Source: Bacillota bacterium
Lineage (GTDB): Bacteria > Bacillota > Clostridia > Lachnospirales > Lachnospiraceae
Length of the DNA: 12,494 nt
NCBI GenBank assembly: GCA_023387655.1
Contig: JAEWHR010000151.1
Location: 1-12,494 of the forward strand
Direction of reading: 5' to 3'
Notes under the pieces: generated by a model
Seen by the model: only the letters and a program-made list of their open reading frames with translations
The model's database searches: none
What the model was told of the DNA's origin: nothing
Made by a program: the position numbers and the translations under genes
Shown: piece after piece, positions 1 through 6,088 of the stretch
Layout: every line of letters begins with the position of its first letter
Numbering within the stretch: position 1 is the stretch's first letter

Positions 1-248
1 TTTATAAAGGTCATGTAACGCTAGGGGTAAGCATGCGAGCATTAGAACAACGTGGATTCACTAGAATAACAGAAAGCCCTTTTGGATATGTACCAAAAGG
101 AAATGAGAATACGATTTGGCTAAAACCGGAGTTAGTAGGGATTGTGGAATCGATGCCTAGTGAGAAAGAATCTTTCAGGCAACCAGTATTTAAAGGATTT
201 CGAGATGATAAGGCTCCGGAGGATTGCACGGTAAGAAAAGGCCAATAA
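1..248 (+). CDS. ATP-dependent DNA ligase, C-terminal fragment (5' end outside window)
   Basis: The reading frame is open from base 3 to the TAA at 246-248, with no start in the window, so this is the last ~81 codons of a longer gene. The visible segment includes GHVTLGVS, then IWLKPELVGIVE and RQPVFKGFRDDKAPEDC. The tryptophan-leucine/valine-KPELV strand followed by a R-x-P-x-FKG-x-R-x-DK block is what is known for the OB-fold domain and motif VI of ATP-dependent DNA ligases of the LigC/LigD type, which join nicked DNA using ATP. Whether the complete protein is a stand-alone ligase or part of a LigD fusion cannot be seen. The internal ATG at 33 is an ordinary methionine inside the domain, not a start. 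The last residues (VRKGQ) are already the first copy of a tandem repeat that continues past the stop. The gene converges on the MATE/MarR operon and has no functional link to the sugar genes. Confidence 0.8.
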   Translation, partial: YKGHVTLGVSMRALEQRGFTRITESPFGYVPKGNENTIWLKPELVGIVESMPSEKESFRQPVFKGFRDDKAPEDCTVRKGQ

Positions 249-319
249 AGAAAAGGGTATTAATGAAAAGGCCCATAAAGAAAAGGCTTATAAAGAAAAT
301 GGCCATAAAGAAAAGCCCA
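230..319 (+). repeat. 15-bp tandem repeat, six copies, spanning the ligase stop codon
   Basis: Six consecutive units of exactly 15 bp start at 230, 245, 260, 275, 290 and 305, with consensus ATAAAGAAAAGGCCA. A decayed seventh unit may begin at 320. Because 15 is a multiple of three, the units stay in the ligase reading frame. The first unit encodes the protein's final VRKGQ, and each later unit has TAA at the same codon position (246, 261, 276, 291, 306). The pattern suggests expansion by slippage at the 3' end of the gene. No function is evident. Confidence 0.85.
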
Positions 320-327
320 ATTTAGAA

Positions 328-386
328 ATATGCTCTCCTTATGATTTAAGTTTCTCTTCGAAACCATATTCATAAGGGGAGCATAT
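328..386. terminator. Large hairpin between convergent genes, probable bidirectional terminator
   Basis: Bases 328-344 (ATATGCTCTCCTTATGA) pair with 370-386 over 17 positions, with one G-T wobble. Inside the loop, GTTTC (350-354) pairs with GAAAC (360-364) around TCTTC, giving a two-tier stem. It lies 80 bp after the ligase stop and 18 bp after the MATE stop on the other strand, where a shared terminator is expected. Neither side has a strong run of T after the stem, so a purely intrinsic terminator is not certain. It could instead be an mRNA-stabilising structure or a small mobile palindromic element. Confidence 0.55.
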
Positions 387-404
387 GTAATTCAAGTATT
401 AATA

Positions 405-1775
405 TTAGATGGAATTTTCCTTCTTCATACCAAGTTTCTTATAAGTGAAAAAGAACATTATTGCAGTAGTTAAAACAGCAAAAAAGTCAGCAATTGGCTC
501 TGCTAGGAATACCGCAAATGCTTTATCTTCAAAAAAGATTGGTAAGATAAAGATAAGAGGAATAAGAAGAAAAACTTTTCTTAGTAAAGCAAGGAACATA
601 CTGATTTTTGCATTTCCGATTGCTATAAAGGTTTGCTGGCATGCAATCTGAATACCAAAGATACAAGAAACTGCCATATAGATTCGAACCGCCCATACAG
701 AATAGTCAATAAGATCCGGTGAATCTGCAAATATCAAAATAAATAATTTTGGTACAAACATAGAGATAGCCCATATTAGGGTGGAGTAAGCTAAACAAGA
801 TGTTACCAAAAGTCTAAATGTTTTCTTGATTCGATCAAAGTTACCTGCACCGAAGTTATAAGAAATAATCGGTTGAGAACCCTGGGTAAGCCCTTGAAGT
901 GGCAACATTGAAAATTGCATAATACTTGTTAAGATCGTCATGGCTCCAACTGCGATATCACCGCCATATTTTAATAGGTTTGAGTTGAAACAAACTGCTA
1001 TAACCGCCTCTGTAAACTGCATAATAAATGGCGAGAGACCAAGTGCAATACATGGAAGCATAATCTTTGGATTAAATCTTACATTTTCCTTTTTAATACG
1101 AAGTACTGATTTTTCTGATGTTAAAAATCGTATTACCCAGATACAAGAAACCGCTTGGGATAAAATTGTTGCAAGTGCAGCACCCTTAACGCCCATATTA
1201 AATCCAAAGATTAGAATAGGGTCTAAGATAATGTTGATAATGGCACCGATTGCAACAGTATACATACTAGTTTTGGCAAAGCCTTGTGTGGAAATAAAAG
1301 CATTCATACCAAGTGTAATCTGTACAAATATGGTACCAAGTGCATAGATATTAAGGTAGTCAAGACCATAACCTACGGTATTCTCACTAGCACCGAAAAT
1401 CATTAAAATTGGTTTACCAAAGAGTAAGATTGCTACGGTTAGAACAATCGATACGATAATCAAGGAGAAAAAAGAGTTACCAAGTATTTTTTCTGCACTT
1501 TCGGAATCCTTTTTTCCTAGCATGATACCCGCTCTTGGGGCACTTCCCATAGCAACCAAGGCTGCAAATGCACTAATTGCCATAATGACAGGCATCGTTA
1601 CTCCAACTCCGGTTAATGCCTGTGAGCCTATGTCGGGGATATGTCCGATATACGCTCGGTCAACCATGTTGTAGAGTACGTTAATAATTTGTGCTGCGAT
1701 GGCAGGAACAGAGAGTTGAAATAGAAGTTTTCCTATCTTTCCATTACCTAAATCAGCATTCAATTGTTTGTTCAT
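405..1775 (-). CDS. MATE-family multidrug efflux transporter (MepA-like)
   Basis: This 456-residue, very hydrophobic protein has the usual length and about 12 membrane segments of MATE (multi antimicrobial extrusion) pumps, which export cationic drugs and metabolites across the cytoplasmic membrane using a Na+ or H+ gradient. The N terminus, with LGNGKIGKLLFQLSVPAIAAQ, NVLYNMVDRAYIGH and later GSAPRAGIMLGKKD, has the family pattern of Firmicutes MepA/DinF-type pumps. The start ATG is preceded by AGAAGGGATG at ribosome-binding distance and overlaps the stop of the upstream marR gene in an ATGA arrangement, so the two genes are probably translationally coupled. A large hairpin begins 18 bp after the stop. 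Regulation is presumably by the co-transcribed MarR repressor. The substrate cannot be read from sequence. The family assignment is firm. Confidence 0.92.
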   Translation of the reverse strand: MNKQLNADLGNGKIGKLLFQLSVPAIAAQIINVLYNMVDRAYIGHIPDIGSQALTGVGVTMPVIMAISAFAALVAMGSAPRAGIMLGKKDSESAEKILGNSFFSLIIVSIVLTVAILLFGKPILMIFGASENTVGYGLDYLNIYALGTIFVQITLGMNAFISTQGFAKTSMYTVAIGAIINIILDPILIFGFNMGVKGAALATILSQAVSCIWVIRFLTSEKSVLRIKKENVRFNPKIMLPCIALGLSPFIMQFTEAVIAVCFNSNLLKYGGDIAVGAMTILTSIMQFSMLPLQGLTQGSQPIISYNFGAGNFDRIKKTFRLLVTSCLAYSTLIWAISMFVPKLFILIFADSPDLIDYSVWAVRIYMAVSCIFGIQIACQQTFIAIGNAKISMFLALLRKVFLLIPLIFILPIFFEDKAFAVFLAEPIADFFAVLTTAIMFFFTYKKLGMKKENSI

Positions 1776-2197
1776 GAAATCATCCCTTCTAGATTCATTA
1801 TCATTCTTTGACTGATTTTATCTAACATAAGTTGATCTTCTTCGCTGATACCAGCCATTAAATAATTACGGAATTCTTGACGAGCTTCTGCCAGTTTTAT
1901 TAAAATGGATTCGCATTTATTTGTAGTATGAAGATGCAAGATACGACTATCATAGTTATCTTTCACTACTGTTAAATACCCAGATTTTATAAGGGATTCA
2001 ACACTTTTAGCCACAAGACCTTTCGATATCTTTCGGTATTGTACAATATCTTTTGCACAGTCAAAAGGCTTGTTATTCTGTAGGAATAACAAACACAATA
2101 CTTCATTTCTTGTAAGATGATAATCACTTACTGCATCATGACAAATCTGCAGATAAAGTTTATCCATTTTCATAAAATTAACAAGAAAGCTTTCCAT
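1772..2197 (-). CDS. MarR-family transcriptional regulator
   Basis: The 141-residue protein has the size and layout of MarR regulators: an N-terminal dimerisation helix, a winged helix-turn-helix at about residues 28-95, and C-terminal dimerisation helices. The recognition helix is likely KISKGLVAKSVESLIKSGYL (57-74 region), followed by a wing carrying DSR (83-85), matching the conserved D-x-R of the family. MarR proteins bind palindromes as dimers and usually release DNA when they bind small aromatic or toxic ligands. The gene overlaps the MATE pump gene by 4 bases and comes first in the operon, the standard arrangement for a self-regulating efflux operon. The ATG is chosen because AAAGGA lies 6 nt upstream. 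A perfect 14-bp palindrome about 58 bp upstream is a candidate operator. The ligand is unknown. Confidence 0.9.
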   Translation of the reverse strand: MESFLVNFMKMDKLYLQICHDAVSDYHLTRNEVLCLLFLQNNKPFDCAKDIVQYRKISKGLVAKSVESLIKSGYLTVVKDNYDSRILHLHTTNKCESILIKLAEARQEFRNYLMAGISEEDQLMLDKISQRMIMNLEGMIS

Positions 2198-2232
2198 AAT
2201 TAATCCTTTCTACCATTATGTTTCGATCGGAT

Positions 2233-2260
2233 AAGATACATGTTAGAGAAAATAGTTCAA
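2233..2260 (-). promoter_or_regulatory. Candidate sigma-A promoter of the marR-MATE operon
   Basis: Read on the minus strand, TTGAAC (complement of 2255-2260) is followed after 16 bp by TATCTT (complement of 2233-2238), with four matches to each consensus hexamer. Transcription would start near 2226, giving a leader of about 28 nt before the marR ATG. The -35 box lies inside the palindrome at 2255-2268, so a bound MarR dimer would block polymerase. The match is moderate. Confidence 0.45.
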
Positions 2261-2268
2261 ATTTGAAC
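2255..2268. promoter_or_regulatory. Perfect 14-bp palindrome, probable MarR operator
   Basis: GTTCAAATTTGAAC is an exact palindrome placed 58-71 bp upstream of the marR start and overlapping its likely -35 box. MarR dimers are known to bind AT-rich palindromes of about this size in their own promoters, so autoregulation is the natural reading. Binding itself is inferred from position and symmetry only. Confidence 0.55.
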
Positions 2269-2269
2269 A

Positions 2270-2580
2270 ATAATATTTAAGTAAATCGTACTTGATGTAG
2301 TAGTATTTGTCAATTAAAATTGTATAAATAAACTTATTATTAACAATGTAGGTAGAATCCCATAATAAAAATGCAAATAATCTCATAATGCTTTTTTTCA
2401 TATGAAATGAGATAAATATTAATATACATGGCATATAAATTATGAGATAGTGGATTATTTGAAGAATGGTGTATAATTAATTATCTGTATAAATTTTCTA
2501 TAGTATTAAAATTTATACAGATAAAGCATGAAAACATAGCATTTTTAAACAAATAAAATAGTAGTAAGAAAAATACAAAA
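2270..2580. other. AT-rich intergenic region with inverted repeats, no gene found
   Basis: No convincing coding frame is present. The only open frame of note, a 63-codon one on the minus strand, is rich in Ile, Tyr, Phe, Asn and Lys as expected by chance in AT-rich DNA. The stretch contains the palindrome TTTCATATGAAA (2396-2407), a 10-bp inverted repeat ATCTCATAAT/ATTATGAGAT (2380-2389 and 2439-2448), a TATAAT hexamer at 2472-2477 without a good -35 partner, and the strong hairpin at 2481-2524. A small RNA cannot be excluded. Confidence 0.4.
2481..2524. repeat. Perfect 17-bp inverted repeat (hairpin) with 10-nt loop
   Basis: TTATCTGTATAAATTTT (2481-2497) and its exact reverse complement (2508-2524) flank a 10-nt loop. 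The stem is AT-rich and has no T-run after it on the plus strand. It sits about 65 bp upstream of the sugar operon -35 box and about 280 bp upstream of marR. It could insulate the two divergent operons as a terminator, act as a regulator binding site, or be part of a small RNA. Confidence 0.6.
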
Positions 2581-2587
2581 GACTATA

Positions 2588-2616
2588 TTGACATAATAAT
2601 ATATAAATGATAGAAT
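2588..2616 (+). promoter_or_regulatory. Sigma-A promoter of the alpha-glucoside operon
   Basis: TTGACA (2588-2593, full consensus) is followed after exactly 17 bp by TAGAAT (2611-2616, five of six matches). The expected start of transcription is near 2623, within the first operator (2618-2635), the classical position for repression. The resulting leader is about 105 nt and contains the second operator. This is the strongest promoter match in the window and would drive the five-gene operon. Confidence 0.8.
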
Positions 2617-2617
2617 A

Positions 2618-2635
2618 AGGTTGAACGTTAAATCT
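2618..2635. promoter_or_regulatory. LacI-type operator O1, overlapping the transcription start
   Basis: AGGTTGA-ACGT-TAAATCT is an imperfect palindrome with the central CG typical of LacI-family operators. It shares the pattern (A)GTTTA-N4-TAAAC(T) with elements upstream of the local lacI gene. It begins 1 bp after the -10 box and covers the predicted +1, so binding would prevent initiation. Confidence 0.65.
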
Positions 2636-2676
2636 ATACAAAGTGCACAACTTAACAGGAAGTGCTAAAGTTTAAT

Positions 2677-2694
2677 TAGTTTAACGTTTAACTT
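2677..2694. promoter_or_regulatory. LacI-type operator O2 in the 5' leader
   Basis: TAGTTTA-ACGT-TTAACTT is a second near-palindrome of the same type, centred 59 bp downstream of O1 and about 55-70 bp after the predicted transcription start. Two sites suggest cooperative binding, looping or a roadblock. It ends about 18 bp before the ribosome binding site. Confidence 0.6.
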
Positions 2695-2727
2695 AAAATC
2701 CAATTAAGATGGAAGGGGAATAGTTTT

Positions 2728-4206
2728 ATGAAACGAAAAGTGATTGGCTTACTGCTATGCTTAACGTTAACAGTTGGTATGCTTTCGGGTTGTAAGAAAA
2801 ACGAAGCAAAAACTACAGTAGATGATGCGAAACCAACAAAAGAAGTACAACAGACAAGTGCTCCTGAACCTACAAAGGAAGTAAGTAATCCTGTAGAAGA
2901 AAAGTTTCAATTAAAATTAGGTATCTGGCCAGAAGATACCCTTACTGATGATATTGCAATGCATAAGGAATTTGTAAAAAAATTCAATGAAAAACACCCT
3001 AACGTTGAAGTTGTTCCTGCTTACTATAAATACGCTGTAGATACCTTCGTTCCAAAGGCTGAGTCTGGAAATTTACCAACGATCTTTGAAAGCTGGTATA
3101 CCGAGCCACAGAAGTTAATAGCTGGTGGATTTGTTGCCGATATTACTGATATCTTACAAGAAAGAGGTTGGTTAGATACCCTTAACCCATCCATCCGTGA
3201 ATTATTATCGAAAGATGGCAGAATCTATGGTATTCCACGTGACGGCTATGCTTTAGGTTTAATGTTAAATGTGGAATTATTTGAAGAAGCAGGTCTTGTA
3301 GATGAGAATGGCTACCCAATCTATCCAAAGACTTGGGAAGAATTAGCTGAGACAGCAAAGAAAATCAAGGATGCTACTGGAATGGCAGGTTTTTGCTTAC
3401 TTGCAAAAGACAATGCTGGTGGATGGCATTTCTCTAATATAGCTTGGGCATTCGGAGCAACCTTTACTGTTGATAATGGTGATGGAACCTTTACTGCAAA
3501 CGTGGATTCCGCAGAAGCAATTGCAGCAATGCAGTACATAAAAGATTTAAGATGGAAATATGATGTTTTAACACCAGATCCAATCAACGAAGATTGGGGC
3601 ACCGGTTTTGTTAATATAGGTGTTGGAACAGCAGCAATGTACATAGGCGCAAATGATGCAGTAAATCAGCCAACACAAGTAAATGGTCTTCCAGTTGATA
3701 AATTAGCTATGTGTGCTCTACCAGCAGGACCAAATGGTGAACAATATTCCTTATCTGGTGGTACTCCATACATGTTCTCTAAGGATGCAACAGTGGAAGA
3801 AATCAATGCAGCTCTCGATTATCTTGAGATTATGGGGAAGGCACCTGTAGCATCCGAAGAAGCAATTGCTGGTATGAAGGCAGATGCTGAGAACAGAGTA
3901 TCAAACGGTGTTCCAGTGATACCTAGATTCCCATGTTGGATTGATCAAGATGTCTTAGATGCAGAAACACAGATTATCAAAGATTATGGCAATGTAGACA
4001 CTAAGATGTTTGATAGTTATTTTACAGCAACGAAACAAAGTGGTAATCTTCGTATGGAAGAACCTGGTTCTGCTCAGGATCTATATGCAGAGTTAACCAA
4101 AGTATTACAAGCTGTTGTAACGGATAAGGATGCTGACATTGCTGCTTTAATGCAAAAGGCAGATGCAAATTATCAGAGTATATTGGATGATCTTTATAAG
4201 AAATGA
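2728..4206 (+). CDS. ABC transporter sugar-binding lipoprotein (CUT1 family)
   Basis: This 492-residue extracellular solute-binding protein of family 1 is the receptor of an ABC sugar importer. A lipoprotein signal is plain: KRK, a hydrophobic stretch, then the lipobox LSGC with Cys22 as the lipidated residue that anchors it to the outer face of the membrane. Residues 23-60 form a charged, low-complexity tether containing PTKEV twice (36-40 and 48-52). The binding domain starts near residue 60 (FQLKLGIWPED) and fills the rest. The chosen ATG has AAGGGGA 8 nt upstream. It is the first gene of the operon, followed by two permeases and two GH65 phosphorylases, so the ligand is probably an alpha-linked glucose disaccharide or short oligosaccharide. 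That is inference from neighbours. An expression-limiting hairpin follows the stop. Confidence 0.92.
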   Translation: MKRKVIGLLLCLTLTVGMLSGCKKNEAKTTVDDAKPTKEVQQTSAPEPTKEVSNPVEEKFQLKLGIWPEDTLTDDIAMHKEFVKKFNEKHPNVEVVPAYYKYAVDTFVPKAESGNLPTIFESWYTEPQKLIAGGFVADITDILQERGWLDTLNPSIRELLSKDGRIYGIPRDGYALGLMLNVELFEEAGLVDENGYPIYPKTWEELAETAKKIKDATGMAGFCLLAKDNAGGWHFSNIAWAFGATFTVDNGDGTFTANVDSAEAIAAMQYIKDLRWKYDVLTPDPINEDWGTGFVNIGVGTAAMYIGANDAVNQPTQVNGLPVDKLAMCALPAGPNGEQYSLSGGTPYMFSKDATVEEINAALDYLEIMGKAPVASEEAIAGMKADAENRVSNGVPVIPRFPCWIDQDVLDAETQIIKDYGNVDTKMFDSYFTATKQSGNLRMEEPGSAQDLYAELTKVLQAVVTDKDADIAALMQKADANYQSILDDLYKK

Positions 4207-4217
4207 ATTAGGTAAAT

Positions 4218-4259
4218 CATTTGCGTATGTAGATATATTAGTTACTGCATACGCAAATG
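4218..4259 (+). terminator. Intercistronic hairpin after the binding-protein gene
   Basis: CATTTGCGTATG (4218-4229) pairs perfectly with 4248-4259. The stem extends to 15 bp with one G-T wobble, around a 12-nt loop. It starts 12 bp after the stop codon and lacks a solid T-run. Such stems between binding-protein and permease genes are known to stabilise the upstream mRNA or cause partial termination, so that binding protein is made in excess over membrane subunits. It also buries the ATG at 4257, arguing against that codon as the permease start. Confidence 0.65.
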
Positions 4260-4298
4260 CTTTCTATCATTGACAGGAATGGAGGTAGAATAAAGGGA

Positions 4299-5195
4299 AT
4301 GAGTGTTAAAAAGAAAGCACCGAAAACATCCTGGAAGAAAAAAGATTTCCTTGGCTGGATGATTATGCTGCCTTCCATTATTTTGTTCGCATTTTTTGTA
4401 TGGGAGCCCCTTTTTGAAAGCATTCGGTTATCGCTATATACAGCAAAAGGGATTCAAACAGAAGATTTTATTGGTTTTGATAACTATTTAAGAGTATTAA
4501 GACATCCAGACTTTTTGGCTGCACTAAAAAATACGTTTGTTTACATAGGTTGGTCATTAATTATTGGATTTGCAGTTCCCATCATAATAGCACTTCTTAT
4601 TACGGAGACTATCCATCTTCGTAGTTTATTTCGAGTGGGAGTATACTTTCCGAATATTATCCCTGGACTTGCCACAGTTATGATATGGAGATTTTTCTTT
4701 CGTCCGGGTGAAACAGGTGTTTTAAATATCTTATTATCTAAAATTGGAATTGAAAATCAGGTATGGTTAAATAATGCAGCGTTAACAATTCCATTGATTG
4801 TAGTAGCCATGACTTGGAAGAGTGCAGGTTCCACCGCATTAATTTATATGGCTGGTATTAGTGGTATAAATCCTGAATTATATGAGGCGGCTACGATTGA
4901 TGGTGCAGGTATTCGGCAAAGAATTCGTTACATTACTCTACCAAATGTTTTTTCCTTAGCTAAGACATTATTAATACTACAGGTTATTGCAGTATTTCAG
5001 ATACTCTATGAACCATTGGTGATGACCAATGGTGGACCGAACAATGCAAGTATTTCTATTATGCACCTTGTATATAACTATGCTTTCCGTGATTATAAGT
5101 ATCCAATGGCAGCAGCATTGTCAGTTATGATATGTATTGTGCTGGTTATCTTAAGTGGAATCTACTTTAAGCTGACTACGAAGAAGGAAGATTAG
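4299..5195 (+). CDS. ABC sugar transporter permease 1 (CUT1, MalF/UgpA-like)
   Basis: This 298-residue integral membrane protein has about six helices. The first spans roughly residues 17-40 after a lysine-rich cytoplasmic N terminus. The cytoplasmic EAA loop that docks the ATPase is visible as EAATIDGAG (E196, A197, A198, D201, G202), followed by the usual I-x-LP motif (ITLPN). It forms the import channel together with the next permease. The ATG at 4299 is preferred over the in-frame ATG at 4257: the latter lies in the right arm of a hairpin with no ribosome binding site, while GGAGGT sits 12 nt upstream of 4299. That spacing is slightly long, so the exact start is not certain. The next permease gene begins 11 bp after the stop. 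Confidence 0.92.
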   Translation: MSVKKKAPKTSWKKKDFLGWMIMLPSIILFAFFVWEPLFESIRLSLYTAKGIQTEDFIGFDNYLRVLRHPDFLAALKNTFVYIGWSLIIGFAVPIIIALLITETIHLRSLFRVGVYFPNIIPGLATVMIWRFFFRPGETGVLNILLSKIGIENQVWLNNAALTIPLIVVAMTWKSAGSTALIYMAGISGINPELYEAATIDGAGIRQRIRYITLPNVFSLAKTLLILQVIAVFQILYEPLVMTNGGPNNASISIMHLVYNYAFRDYKYPMAAALSVMICIVLVILSGIYFKLTTKKED

Positions 5196-5206
5196 GGGGT
5201 AAGAGC

Positions 5207-6085
5207 ATGTTTATTGAAAAGTTTCGTAAGAAAAAAGATGGTACCATACGCTTTTACGACCTTCATTCAAAGAAGATTAAAGTACTCTGTATTGTTATAT
5301 TACTTCTTTGTTTCCTCATGGTTGTTATCTCGGTATTCCCGGCCGTTTGGGTATTTCTAGCAAGCTTAAAGGAACTAAAAGAGTTTCGAAAAAGTGAAAC
5401 TATTTTCCCTGCTCACTTTGATTTTAGTGTGTTTGCAAAGACTTGGAAGGACTTAGGTTTCTTAAAGTACTATATTAACTCTTTCATCACAGTTGCAGGC
5501 TGTGTTGTTTGTGCAGTCATCTTTAACGGATTACTTGCATATGGATTAGCTATTTTACGTCCGAAAGGACATAAGATAGTGCTAGGTCTTGTAATGTGGA
5601 GTTTACTAATTCCTGCTACTACGAGTGTTGTTGCACTTTTTGTAAACATTAATCGTGTGGGATTAAATCAATCCTTTATCCCTCTATGGTTAGCATTTGG
5701 GGCGAATGCCTTTTATGTTATTATGTTTAAACAGTTTTTTGAAGGGTTGCCGTCGGAATTATTAGAGGCAGCAAAACTAGATGGTTGTGGTGTTTTACGC
5801 GTATTTCAACAGATTATCTTACCATTATCAAAACCAATTATTACAGTTATTATGATTTTTTCTATAACTGCTTCTTGGTCGGATTTCCTATTACCTTATC
5901 TAGTTTTGGATGGTTCTGGGAAGGAAACAGTAATGGTTCGGTTGTTTGCATTCCGTAATTCCAATGCAACAGATGTTGAAGTCTTACGAGCGGTAGCATT
6001 TTCTATGATACCCCCAACCATTTTATTTATCATCTTCCAGAAAAAAATAACAGAGGGTGCCACAATGGGCGCAATAAAGGGATAG
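5207..6085 (+). CDS. ABC sugar transporter permease 2 (CUT1, MalG/UgpE-like)
   Basis: This 292-residue second channel subunit has about six membrane helices, the first at residues 24-52. Its EAA loop reads EAAKLDGCG (E187, A188, A189, D192, G193), followed by IILPLSKP, the typical C-terminal signature of MalG-type permeases. The ATG has AGGGGG 7 nt upstream and lies 11 bp after permease 1. The stop is only 3 bp before the first phosphorylase gene, and the ribosome binding site of that gene lies inside this one, so the transport and enzyme genes are closely coupled. No ATP-binding protein follows, as is common for CUT1 systems that share one MsmK/UgpC-type ATPase. Confidence 0.93.
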   Translation: MFIEKFRKKKDGTIRFYDLHSKKIKVLCIVILLLCFLMVVISVFPAVWVFLASLKELKEFRKSETIFPAHFDFSVFAKTWKDLGFLKYYINSFITVAGCVVCAVIFNGLLAYGLAILRPKGHKIVLGLVMWSLLIPATTSVVALFVNINRVGLNQSFIPLWLAFGANAFYVIMFKQFFEGLPSELLEAAKLDGCGVLRVFQQIILPLSKPIITVIMIFSITASWSDFLLPYLVLDGSGKETVMVRLFAFRNSNATDVEVLRAVAFSMIPPTILFIIFQKKITEGATMGAIKG

Positions 6086-6088
6086 ACT

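Noticed and set aside
230..319. CRISPR array
   Set aside because: Units are directly adjacent 15-mers with no spacers and no cas genes nearby.
940..1347. 135-codon plus-strand open frame opposite the MATE gene
   Set aside because: It is the antisense shadow of a strongly supported membrane transporter gene, with no ribosome binding site or recognisable domain.
2243..2434. 63-codon open frame on the minus strand upstream of marR
   Set aside because: Composition is that of chance AT-rich DNA (Ile, Tyr, Asn, Phe, Lys), no clear ribosome binding site, and it overlaps the marR promoter and operator.
2618..2694. Catabolite-repression cre sites for CcpA
   Set aside because: Both elements have a central CG, but they do not fit the cre pattern TGNAANCGNTNNCA, and they match the elements at lacI better.
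2623..2727. Riboswitch in the operon leader
   Set aside because: The 105-nt leader has no recognisable conserved aptamer and no terminator stem with a T-run; operator O2 explains its most structured part.
4257..4298. Upstream in-frame ATG of permease 1
   Set aside because: It lies in the right arm of the 4218-4259 hairpin without a ribosome binding site; a GGAGGT lies before the ATG at 4299.
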